From the NCBI GenBank assembly GCA_945982095.1, contig CAMFRR010000047.1, positions 1 to 6,821 of the forward strand: DNA of 6,821 nt, in the 5' to 3' direction. Below, piece by piece: positions 1-5,952 of this stretch. A model generated the notes under the pieces. The model worked only from the letters and a program-made list of their open reading frames with translations. It was not told where the DNA came from and made no database searches. The position numbers and the translations under genes are program-made. The DNA comes from an uncultured Bacteroidales bacterium (GTDB lineage Bacteria; Bacteroidota; Bacteroidia; Bacteroidales; UBA932). Position 1 is the stretch's first letter. Each line of letters opens with the position of its first letter.

Positions 1-45
1 GATAGGAGTCCGTCTCGTGGGCTCGGAGATGTGTATAAGAGACAG
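1..45 (+). other. Illumina Nextera adapter contamination (P7 tail, i7 index, read-2 adapter)
   Basis: This is synthetic library sequence, not genome. Positions 1-3 (GAT) match the 3' end of the P7 primer. Positions 4-11 (AGGAGTCC) match the oligo form of Nextera i7 index N705, which is read as GGACTCCT. Positions 12-45 match the Nextera read-2 transposase adapter. Positions 27-45 are the 19-base Tn5 mosaic end AGATGTGTATAAGAGACAG. The uxaA reading frame remains intact up to position 46, exactly where the adapter ends. The index name is from memory. The adapter match is exact across its whole length. The junction marks where a transposase cut the fragment and the assembler extended into untrimmed adapter. 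Confidence 0.98.
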
Positions 46-645
46 CACTATGAGCACCGCACCAGCGTTGGGATGATGCACCATATCAGCCAGAATCTTG
101 CGTGTGTTCTCGTGGTCCTCACCCAGCTGGCTGCATCCATAATTGTGAGGGAAGGCCCACACCATATCAACGCCGTGGGCTTCGCTGCGTCCGAGTCCGC
201 ACCGGGCACTTCCGAGTTCCTCGCGGAACTTTTCTGCCAGGCTCTGGGCTATTCCATTGACACAGCCCACTGTCGGTATCACCCATATCTCATTCCTTAT
301 GCCCACCTTGCCATTATCACGCCTGTAGCCCTTGAAGCAGCGGTTCTGAGCTTCGGGCAGCAGCGGAGCCGCAGTGGGTTCGTAGCTATATTCCAGCAAA
401 CCTTCGAGGTTGGTTTTCAGACAGCTATGGTCTATCTTGTGACCTGCAGGCACAGGCCTGGTCACATGACCTATAGGAAAGCCGTATTTGATGACGTTCT
501 CACCTTCTGCGAAATCTTTGAGGGCTATCTTGTGACCGCGAGGCACATCCTCGCAAAGCTGAATACCCTCCACCGCTTCGCCCTTTGCAATATCACAGAG
601 GGCTACGGCTACATTGTCGTCAGGATTTATTCTGATATACTGCAT
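46..645 (-). CDS. uxaA: Altronate dehydratase, N-terminal 200 residues (3' end missing at contig edge)
   Basis: UxaA dehydrates D-altronate to 2-keto-3-deoxy-D-gluconate (EC 4.2.1.7) in the cytoplasm, the third step of galacturonate catabolism. The minus-strand frame from the ATG at 645-643 begins MQYIRINPDDNVAVAL, close to the N-terminus of E. coli UxaA as I remember it. Residues ~11-80 are the SAF domain, including RGHKIAL (36-42), KYGFPIG (53-59) and LKTN (76-79). The galactarate dehydratase/altronate hydrolase domain follows, with GYRRDNGKVGIRNE (106-119), PTVGCVNGIA (124-133), the signature HNYGCSQLGEDH (167-178) and HHPNAGAV (190-197). Family members are about 495 residues, so roughly 300 are lost to the adapter junction, not to mutation. 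The start lies 5 bp after the uxaC stop codon, so the two are almost certainly co-transcribed and perhaps translationally coupled. No Shine-Dalgarno sequence is visible. Confidence 0.95.
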
Positions 646-650
646 AATGC

Positions 651-2066
651 CTAGAAATTGAAATAGTTTTTGGCGTTGTTGTAGCATATATCCTTCACCA
701 TCTGGTGCAGACGCTCCATTTCCTCTGCAGGGAGCTTGCCGTCAGTGATGTCACGTCCGAGCACATCGCACAGGATGCGGCGGAAATACTCATGTCGAGG
801 ATATGAAATGAAACTGCGGCTGTCAGTAAGCATGCCTACGAAACGGCTCAGCAGACCCAGAACGCTGAGGGCATCAATCTGGCGGCGCATTCCCACTTCC
901 TGATCCAGGAACCACCAACCGCTGCCAAACTGCATCTTGCCCGGAACAGTTCCGTCATTGAAGGTATAGGCCATAGTCATCATTACTTCATTATCCTTAG
1001 GATTGAGGCAATAAAGAATGGTCTTGGCAAGTTTGCCCGCCCTGGTAAGACGGTCAAAGAACTTGTTGCCTGCAGCAGCAATCTCCTGATCGTGAATGGC
1101 ATCATAGCCAGTGTCAGGACCTACAAGCTCGAACATCTTGCTGTTGTTGTTGCGTATTGCTCCAATATGGAACTGCTGTGTCCAGCCTGCCTCGGCATCC
1201 ATGATGGCCTGGTCGTAAAGGAAGGCACTGCGGAACTTGGCGAGTTCGCAAGGTTCAACTGTATTGCCAGCCATTACTTTGGCGAATATTGCCTCTATCT
1301 CGCTCTCGCAATAATCTGCGCTGTAGAAATTCTCCAGACCGTGGTCAGAAAGCTTGCAGCCCATGCTGGCGAAGAAATCGTGACGTTTCTGCAAAGCCTC
1401 TGTCAGATCGCGATATGTCTTGATCTCCATGCCTGCAGCTTCGCCCAGCTGCTCCATATATGCCTTATAGGCGGCAGGATTCTCAATAGCCATAGCCTTG
1501 TCCGGTCTCCATGCAGGAATAACCTTGGTTCCGAAAGGATGCTCCAGTATCATCTTGTGCCACCTCAGGTCATCAGCAGGATCATCAGTAGTGCACACTG
1601 TCTCGACCCCGAACTTACGGATCAGGGCCTGGCCTCTGAACTCCTCTGTAGCGAGCTTGGCATTACATTCCTCATATATCTCGCGTGCTGTCTCAGGTTT
1701 GAGCAGCTTGTCTATACCGAATACGCGGCTCAACTCGAGATGAGTCCAGTGGTACAGAGGGTTACGCATGGTATATGGAACAGTTTCGGCCCATTTTTCA
1801 AAAGTCTCCCAAGAACTGTGCTTGCCGCCTGTGAGGTAATCCTCGCTTACGCCGTTGGCACGCATTGCACGCCACTTGTAATGATCTCCATAATGGCCGT
1901 CCACCAGCCAAAGTTGGGTAATGTCTCGGAACTGAATGTTCTGGGCAATCTGTTGTGGTACCAGATGACAATGATAGTCTATGATTGGCATCTGTTCTGC
2001 GCTCTTGTGATACAACTCCCTGGCTGCATCGGTAGTGAGCATGAAATCTTCATTGATAAAAGCCAT
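651..2066 (-). CDS. uxaC: Uronate (glucuronate/galacturonate) isomerase
   Basis: UxaC isomerises D-galacturonate to D-tagaturonate and D-glucuronate to D-fructuronate (EC 5.3.1.12), the first cytoplasmic step of hexuronate use. The 471-residue product matches the family length (E. coli about 470) and aligns end to end with it from memory. Visible motifs are DYHCHL (30-35), whose His residues are the metal-site ligands of this amidohydrolase-superfamily enzyme, NPLYHWTHLEL (102-112), TTDDP (159-163), HIGAIRNNN (300-308), GSGWWF (381-386), GMLTDSRSF (411-419) and RHEYFRR (424-430). The gene is intact and ends in TAG. It is first in the minus-strand uxaC-uxaA unit and diverges from uxaB. No Shine-Dalgarno sequence precedes the ATG at 2066. 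A 327-codon open frame on the opposite strand is a shadow of this gene. Confidence 0.98.
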   Translation of the reverse strand: MAFINEDFMLTTDAARELYHKSAEQMPIIDYHCHLVPQQIAQNIQFRDITQLWLVDGHYGDHYKWRAMRANGVSEDYLTGGKHSSWETFEKWAETVPYTMRNPLYHWTHLELSRVFGIDKLLKPETAREIYEECNAKLATEEFRGQALIRKFGVETVCTTDDPADDLRWHKMILEHPFGTKVIPAWRPDKAMAIENPAAYKAYMEQLGEAAGMEIKTYRDLTEALQKRHDFFASMGCKLSDHGLENFYSADYCESEIEAIFAKVMAGNTVEPCELAKFRSAFLYDQAIMDAEAGWTQQFHIGAIRNNNSKMFELVGPDTGYDAIHDQEIAAAGNKFFDRLTRAGKLAKTILYCLNPKDNEVMMTMAYTFNDGTVPGKMQFGSGWWFLDQEVGMRRQIDALSVLGLLSRFVGMLTDSRSFISYPRHEYFRRILCDVLGRDITDGKLPAEEMERLHQMVKDICYNNAKNYFNF

Positions 2067-2095
2067 ATTATATAAGGTGTTTGAAATTTCTTTGC

Positions 2096-2103
2096 CAAAA
2101 ATA
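2096..2103 (-). promoter_or_regulatory. Probable -7 promoter box of uxaC-uxaA
   Basis: On the minus strand this reads TATTTTTG, an exact match to the Bacteroidota primary-sigma -7 consensus TAnnTTTG. Transcription would start near 2090, leaving a leader of about 25 bases before the uxaC ATG. No good TTTG -33 box sits at the usual distance, because that position falls within the palindrome at 2117-2140. The region is A/T rich, so a chance match is possible. Confidence 0.55.
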
Positions 2104-2116
2104 GCAAATTTTTTGC

Positions 2117-2140
2117 AATTCCGTGCACGTTCACGGAATT
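2117..2140. promoter_or_regulatory. 24-bp near-perfect palindrome, candidate operator shared by uxaC-uxaA and uxaB
   Basis: The left arm AATTCCGTG (2117-2125) and right arm CACGGAATT (2132-2140) are perfect reverse complements. The 6-base centre CACGTT (2126-2131) is also symmetrical except for one pair (2126/2131), so 11 of 12 pairs match. The dyad axis falls on a CG step (2128/2129), a hallmark of LacI-family operators. It lies between the two divergent -7 boxes and covers the -33 zone of each, so a bound protein could block both promoters. The symmetry is seen directly. The LacI-family assignment is inference, and no regulator gene lies in the window. Confidence 0.75.
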
Positions 2141-2146
2141 TTTTAT

Positions 2147-2154
2147 TACTTTTG
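2147..2154 (+). promoter_or_regulatory. Probable -7 promoter box of uxaB
   Basis: The sequence TACTTTTG matches the Bacteroidota -7 consensus TAnnTTTG exactly. It begins 6 bp after the right arm of the palindrome. Transcription would start near 2160, giving a leader of only about 12 bases before the ATG at 2172. The -33 zone overlaps the palindrome and has no clear TTTG, which would fit a weak or regulated promoter. Confidence 0.6.
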
Positions 2155-2171
2155 CATCAGAAAACAAATAA

Positions 2172-3626
2172 ATGGCAAATATCATGGAAAATCTCAACCG
2201 AAAAAGTGCCCCGCAGGCAAAACAGTACACAGAAAAAATCATACAGTTCGGAGAAGGCAACTTCCTTCGCGCATTCATTGATTGGATTATCTGGAACACT
2301 AACCAAAAAACAGATTTCGATGCCTCGGTTGTTGTTGTGCAGCCTATAGACAGAGGTATGGTGGACATGCTGAATGCACAGGATTGTCTTTACCACCTCA
2401 ATCTCCAGGGCCTGGATGCCGGTGAGCCTGTTGATTCCGTACAGATGATTGACGTAATCAGCCGCGGTATCAACCCATATGCCGACTTCGCAAGCTATCT
2501 TGCTCTGGCAGAGCAGCCTGAAATGCGTTTTGTAATCTCTAACACAACAGAGGCCGGCATTGCCTTCGACCCTTCTTGCAAATTTGAGGATGCTCCAGCA
2601 TCATCTTATCCAGGCAAACTTGTACAGTTGCTTTATCACAGATATGAGCATTTCAAGGGTGACAAGACCAAAGGCTTCATCATTTTGCCTTGCGAGCTCA
2701 TTTTCGAAAACGGCAAACATCTCAAAGAATGCATATATCAATATATAGATCTCTGGAACTTGGGTGAAGACTTCAAGACTTGGTTCACTGAAGCTTGTGG
2801 CGTCTACTCGACATTGGTAGACCGCATCGTTCCGGGCTATCCTCGTGACAATGCTGAGGCTCTTTGCGAGCGAGTAGGCTATGTGGATAAACTGCTTGTA
2901 AAGGCTGAAATCTTCCACCTTTGGGTGATTGAAGCTCCTGAGTCTGTCGCTGCAGAATTCCCTGCCGACAAAGCCGGCCTGCATGTACTCTTCGTTCCCT
3001 CAGAGGCTCCATACCACGAGCGTAAAGTGACTCTTCTCAACGGCCCTCACACTGTTCTCAGCCCTGTAGGATACCTCAGCGGCCTGAATACAGTCAAAGA
3101 GTGTTGCGAGGATGAGCTGATTGGACAGTATGTAAGAAAAGTGATGTTCGAGGAACTCATGAGCACTCTCAACCTTCCTATGGAAGAATTGCAGAAATTT
3201 GCTTCTGACGTGATGGACCGTTTCCGTAACCCGTTCGTGAAACACTTTGTCACATCAATCATGCTGAACAGCTTCCCTAAATTCAAAACCCGTGACCTTC
3301 CTGGTCTTAAGACCTATCTTGAGCGCAAGTGTGAGCTACCTAAAGGCCTTGTACTTGGCCTTGCCGGAATAATCACTTATTATAAGGGCGGCAAACGTGG
3401 CGATGACGAGATTGTTCCAAATGATGACCAGAAGATTCTGGATACTCTCAAAGAGCTGTGGGCAAGCGGTGATACCGCATTCGTTGCGAAATCCGTGCTG
3501 GGTTTGGAATTCATTTGGGGCGAGGATCTCAACCTCATTCCTGGCCTGACAGAGCTTCTCACAACTTATCTCTCTGTCATCCAGACAGAAGGCATGCGTG
3601 CAGCTGTAAATCTTGTGTTAGTTTAA
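2172..3626 (+). CDS. uxaB: Tagaturonate reductase (altronate oxidoreductase)
   Basis: UxaB reduces D-tagaturonate to D-altronate with NADH (EC 1.1.1.58), linking the UxaC and UxaA steps. The 484-residue product matches the family length (E. coli about 483). The N-terminal Rossmann-type motif IIQFGEGNFLRAF lies at residues 23-35. Further conserved blocks are SNTTEAGI (123-130), PCEL (173-176) and STLVDRIVPGYPR (213-225). The catalytic signature of polyol-specific long-chain dehydrogenases, KxxxxNxxH, appears as K285, N290 and H293. UxaB is favoured over the fructuronate reductase UxuB because the remembered E. coli UxaB sequence aligns along its full length and the neighbours are uxaC and uxaA. 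The start at 2172 is used. A second in-frame ATG at 2184 is possible, since neither has a Shine-Dalgarno sequence. The gene is divergent from uxaC and is followed by a strong terminator. Confidence 0.97.
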   Translation: MANIMENLNRKSAPQAKQYTEKIIQFGEGNFLRAFIDWIIWNTNQKTDFDASVVVVQPIDRGMVDMLNAQDCLYHLNLQGLDAGEPVDSVQMIDVISRGINPYADFASYLALAEQPEMRFVISNTTEAGIAFDPSCKFEDAPASSYPGKLVQLLYHRYEHFKGDKTKGFIILPCELIFENGKHLKECIYQYIDLWNLGEDFKTWFTEACGVYSTLVDRIVPGYPRDNAEALCERVGYVDKLLVKAEIFHLWVIEAPESVAAEFPADKAGLHVLFVPSEAPYHERKVTLLNGPHTVLSPVGYLSGLNTVKECCEDELIGQYVRKVMFEELMSTLNLPMEELQKFASDVMDRFRNPFVKHFVTSIMLNSFPKFKTRDLPGLKTYLERKCELPKGLVLGLAGIITYYKGGKRGDDEIVPNDDQKILDTLKELWASGDTAFVAKSVLGLEFIWGEDLNLIPGLTELLTTYLSVIQTEGMRAAVNLVLV

Positions 3627-3648
3627 TATAGTGTTAGTTAATGTAACG

Positions 3649-3677
3649 GAGGATGACTAAATGGTCGTCCTCTTTTT
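3649..3677 (+). terminator. Rho-independent terminator of uxaB
   Basis: The stem GAGGATGAC (3649-3657) pairs with GTCGTCCTC (3664-3672) over 9 bp including one U-G wobble, around a 6-base loop. A run of five T (3673-3677) follows at once. It starts 22 bases after the uxaB stop codon. On the minus strand the hairpin is not followed by T residues, so it should act only on plus-strand transcripts. Confidence 0.88.
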
Positions 3678-3680
3678 GTT

Positions 3681-3719
3681 TGCAGGTCTCTCCATTCGCT
3701 GCGCTCAGTCGAGATGACA
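3681..3719 (-). repeat. Intergenic palindromic repeat, copy 1 (minus orientation)
   Basis: Read on the minus strand it begins TGTCATCTCGACTGAGCGCA and ends GGAGAGACCTGCA. It matches copy 2 in its opening TGTCAT-TCGA, a GCGAA core and a purine-rich GAGA-CTGC end. It begins directly after the uxaB terminator and encodes no plausible protein. Similar elements are, from memory, scattered between genes in many Bacteroidota genomes. That recollection is not verified here. Confidence 0.7.
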
Positions 3720-3724
3720 GAAAA

Positions 3725-3743
3725 GCTCTTGGTCGAGATGACA
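3725..3743 (-). repeat. Truncated repeat unit (minus orientation)
   Basis: GCTC followed by GTCGAGATGACA repeats the inner end of copy 1, where GTCGAGATGACA occupies 3708-3719, in the same direction. Its last 11 bases (3733-3743) form an inverted repeat with the start of copy 2 (3748-3758), TGTCATTTCGA. There is one mismatch and a 4-base loop. The unit looks like a partial duplication of copy 1. Confidence 0.6.
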
Positions 3744-3747
3744 TTGA

Positions 3748-3791
3748 TGTCATTTCGAGCGGAGCACGAAGTGCGAAGTCGAGAAATCTGC
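3748..3791 (+). repeat. Intergenic palindromic repeat, copy 2 (plus orientation)
   Basis: It begins TGTCATTTCGAGCGGAGCAC and ends GTCGAGAAATCTGC. It is internally palindromic. GCAC (3764-3767) pairs with GTGC (3771-3774), and the outer ATTTCGA (3752-3758) pairs imperfectly with TCGAGAAAT (3779-3787). It lies head to head with copy 1, so a transcript through both could fold into a large cruciform-like structure. Confidence 0.7.
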
Positions 3792-3816
3792 CATTCCAGC
3801 GGAGCGAGTGTCCGCT
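3792..3816 (+). repeat. Degenerate repeat unit with hairpin
   Basis: CATTCCAGCGGAGCGAGTG resembles the first part of copy 2 (CATTTCGAGCGGAGC, then GAAGTG) with small deletions. AGCGGA (3798-3803) and TCCGCT (3811-3816) form a perfect 6-bp stem with a 7-base loop. It lies 21 bp beyond the stop codon of the minus-strand gene at 3838, so it could help end or protect that transcript. No T run follows on the minus strand, so it is not called a terminator. Confidence 0.45.
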
Positions 3817-3837
3817 TTCTGGCCGGACAAGTATTAT

Positions 3838-5124
3838 TTAAGGCCTTAAACGAGAAAGCTTTGCGGCTGCTCTCTCCAGGGATTCGCTTGGTTCTATGAT
3901 ATTGAAATCACTCCAGAAATCACTGTCCCAGTTGCAAGGAGCAGACTTTTCAAACAGGTCCCTCTGTCCGAAAGAATCCGAAACCGGTATAGTTGAAGGC
4001 GCCTCTGTCTCCATATCCACCACAACCATCTCTGAGCTGGCAGTATATGCAGAAGAAAACAATCGGCGTTTCCATTCACACTTGAACCTCAGCGTGCTTT
4101 TTACATAGTCCAGACAAAATAGCGCTCCTCGGATGCGGTAAGAAACTGTGAAACTGGCCTCAAGACATCTGAAATCCAGGCCTGCTGGCTTCTTGCGCAG
4201 AACAGCATTGTCAGCTTTCTGTCTGTCACTCAGGTCAAGAGAAAATTCAGCCAGGGTAATGCCCATTGTCTGGGTGTCAATGTATATAGTGCCTGAATAA
4301 AGAGGATATTCCAGAACAGCACATGGGGTAAAGCTTATGACATACTGCAATCTGTCATCAAGCATCATATAATGATCAAGGGTGAACACGAAATAATCAA
4401 TGGAACTGCTGTCAAAGAGCATGTCCTCATTCTTTACCACATCAAAATCTACGGCCAGTCTCGGACCGCCCTGAATTTTCACAGCAAGTGTATCTCTGCT
4501 CTTTTGACTCAGCACCCTCCTGCCCCTTGTCACCCTTACTCTGTCACCACGTACATGCCTTCTGTTGTAAGAATTTTTATAAACATCAAGAAGGCCCTCG
4601 GAAACGGCCACATAGCGCTTCCCTTTGGTTACAGTTTCACGATAGAACATATTCAGGATATTGGCAGACAGAGAATAATTCTCAGGAATCTTTTCTATCG
4701 CCTCCATCACAATAGCTTTGGCATCACCGCCGTATACTCTTACTTCATTCAAAAGCTGTGACATAGGCTTGAGCCAAACCGTAATACCACGCTCGGGCTT
4801 ATAATCCTTCAAAGAAATTCTGCATCCCGCATATCCCATACAAGAAAACTCCAATCCTTGCTCAACGCTCGATGAGTTTATCTTCAATGAAAACACTCCA
4901 TTTCCGTTGGTTACTGTGCCAATATTGGAACCTGGCAGAAATACATTCGCAAAAGCGACCGGACGCCTGCTCTGCTCATCTCTGACAACACCGCTTACCG
5001 TCAAGTCAAAACCTTCCTGCTGTGCAGCGTAAATAGGAGGAAAGATGAAAAAGAGTAAAAATAAAGTAAAACAATGAGGTCTCATAGGCACAACTAAGCA
5101 AAAAGAGAGGACTATGGAACGCAT
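3838..5124 (-). CDS. Secreted protein with carboxypeptidase-like regulatory domain
   Basis: This is a predicted exported 428-residue protein of unknown function. After a hydrophobic N-terminus, residues ~43-120 form a beta-sandwich carboxypeptidase-regulatory-like domain. It shows SGVVRDEQSRRPVAFANVFL (44-63), then GTVTNGNGVFSL (69-80) and FSCMGYAG (93-100). This domain usually sits at the N-terminus of TonB-dependent receptors and other Bacteroidota surface proteins. Here no receptor barrel or peptidase follows. Instead there is an uncharacterised segment starting LNEVRVYGGDAKAIVMEAIEKI (125-146, with a break of no significance), rich in beta-type sequence, as in other stand-alone Bacteroidota proteins of this kind. 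The start is uncertain: Met14 (ATG at 5085) gives a more typical signal peptide (RPHCFTLFLLFF, ending near IYA at 31-33). The gene lies 33 bp after the ZIP transporter gene and is probably last in that operon. Confidence 0.8.
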   Translation of the reverse strand: MRSIVLSFCLVVPMRPHCFTLFLLFFIFPPIYAAQQEGFDLTVSGVVRDEQSRRPVAFANVFLPGSNIGTVTNGNGVFSLKINSSSVEQGLEFSCMGYAGCRISLKDYKPERGITVWLKPMSQLLNEVRVYGGDAKAIVMEAIEKIPENYSLSANILNMFYRETVTKGKRYVAVSEGLLDVYKNSYNRRHVRGDRVRVTRGRRVLSQKSRDTLAVKIQGGPRLAVDFDVVKNEDMLFDSSSIDYFVFTLDHYMMLDDRLQYVISFTPCAVLEYPLYSGTIYIDTQTMGITLAEFSLDLSDRQKADNAVLRKKPAGLDFRCLEASFTVSYRIRGALFCLDYVKSTLRFKCEWKRRLFSSAYTASSEMVVVDMETEAPSTIPVSDSFGQRDLFEKSAPCNWDSDFWSDFNIIEPSESLERAAAKLSRLRP

Positions 5125-5157
5125 GGCAGAGGAATTCTTTCAATATCTATAGAGAAA

Positions 5158-5934
5158 TCAGCCCAGGGCCACATCAAGGGCCATCATAAGGGAGAATCCC
5201 ACGGCGAACATTATGGTACCCACATTGGAGTGGCTGCCTGCAGACATCTCAGGTATAAGTTCCTCCACCACGACATAAATCATTGCACCCGCGGCAAAAC
5301 TCAAAAGGTAAGGCAAGAAAGGTAATATTGATGAAGCCAAGGCTATTGTGAGCAGGGCTCCAAGCGGCTCCACCACACCTGAAAGTCCGCCGTAGAGGAA
5401 GGATTTCCCACGAGACAAACCATCAGCCCGCAAGGGCATAGAAATTATAGCTCCCTCCGGAAAATTCTGAATGGCAATGCCTATTGCAAGGGCCAGAGCT
5501 CCGCTCATTGTAATGGCCGAGTTTCCCGCAATCCAGCCGGCGTAAGTCACGCCTACAGCCATACCCTCGGGAATATTGTGCAGGGTCACAGCAAGAATCA
5601 GCTTTGTCCTGCGTTTCAACTTGCTTTTCGGGCCTTCATCCTCTGTACCATGATTGTGCAAATGTGGTATTATGTGATCTAGGAGCAGCAGGAACAATAT
5701 TCCAGCCCAGAACCCCACAACTGCCGGAACAAAGGCCCATTCCCCCATTCCTTCAGCATGATCCATTGATGGAATTAGGAGACTCCATACCGAAGCCGCC
5801 ACCATAACTCCGGCCGCAAAGCCGCTGAGAGCCCTCTCCATAGAACGGCTGATGCCATCCTTCAAAAAAAAGACGCAAGAGGCCCCGAGCACAGTTCCGG
5901 CCAAAGGAATCAACAATATCCACAAATCAGCCAT
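5158..5934 (-). CDS. ZIP family divalent metal transporter (GufA/ZupT type)
   Basis: This is an inner-membrane carrier of the ZIP family, expected to move zinc, and perhaps iron or manganese, into the cytoplasm. The 258-residue protein has about eight hydrophobic segments. The metal-site motifs are HNIPEG (119-124) in the fourth segment and QNFPEG (156-161) in the fifth, with a further Glu at 189 (VVEPLGAL) in the next segment. The Gln-Asn form of the second motif points to the GufA-like bacterial subgroup and not to E. coli ZupT. A histidine-containing stretch, DHIIPHLHNHG (86-96), precedes a charged loop (97-110), where ZIP proteins often carry His clusters. The ATG at 5934 lies 18 bp after the stop of the Dabb gene. 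The exact metal cannot be read from the sequence. Confidence 0.93.
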   Translation of the reverse strand: MADLWILLIPLAGTVLGASCVFFLKDGISRSMERALSGFAAGVMVAASVWSLLIPSMDHAEGMGEWAFVPAVVGFWAGILFLLLLDHIIPHLHNHGTEDEGPKSKLKRRTKLILAVTLHNIPEGMAVGVTYAGWIAGNSAITMSGALALAIGIAIQNFPEGAIISMPLRADGLSRGKSFLYGGLSGVVEPLGALLTIALASSILPFLPYLLSFAAGAMIYVVVEELIPEMSAGSHSNVGTIMFAVGFSLMMALDVALG

Positions 5935-5952
5935 AACATTGAGGGAAATTTT

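Noticed and set aside
27..45. Tn5/IS50 mosaic end, as a sign of a natural transposon
   Set aside because: It is joined to the Nextera read-2 adapter, an i7 index and the P7 tail, so it is from library preparation.
31..654. A 207-codon plus-strand open frame starting inside the adapter
   Set aside because: Its start codon lies in synthetic adapter sequence, and the rest is antisense to uxaA, whose minus-strand translation matches a known family throughout.
1092..2075. A 327-codon plus-strand open frame opposite uxaC
   Set aside because: It is fully antisense to a strongly conserved uxaC, has Cys- and His-rich composition typical of a shadow frame and contains no recognisable domain.
1979..2396. 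Short frames on both strands across the uxaB-uxaC spacer
   Set aside because: They overlap uxaB or uxaC in other frames, and the spacer is fully explained by promoters and the palindrome.
3681..3816. CRISPR array
   Set aside because: The units differ in length and orientation and are joined by irregular short gaps. There are no regular direct repeats with unique spacers and no cas genes.
3653..3899. Two short plus-strand frames of about 60 codons
   Set aside because: They run through the terminator and the palindromic repeat cluster and into the antisense of the next gene. There is no family resemblance.
4372..4761. A 129-codon plus-strand frame opposite the secreted protein gene
   Set aside because: It is antisense to a gene with a signal peptide and a recognised domain, and shows no motif of its own.
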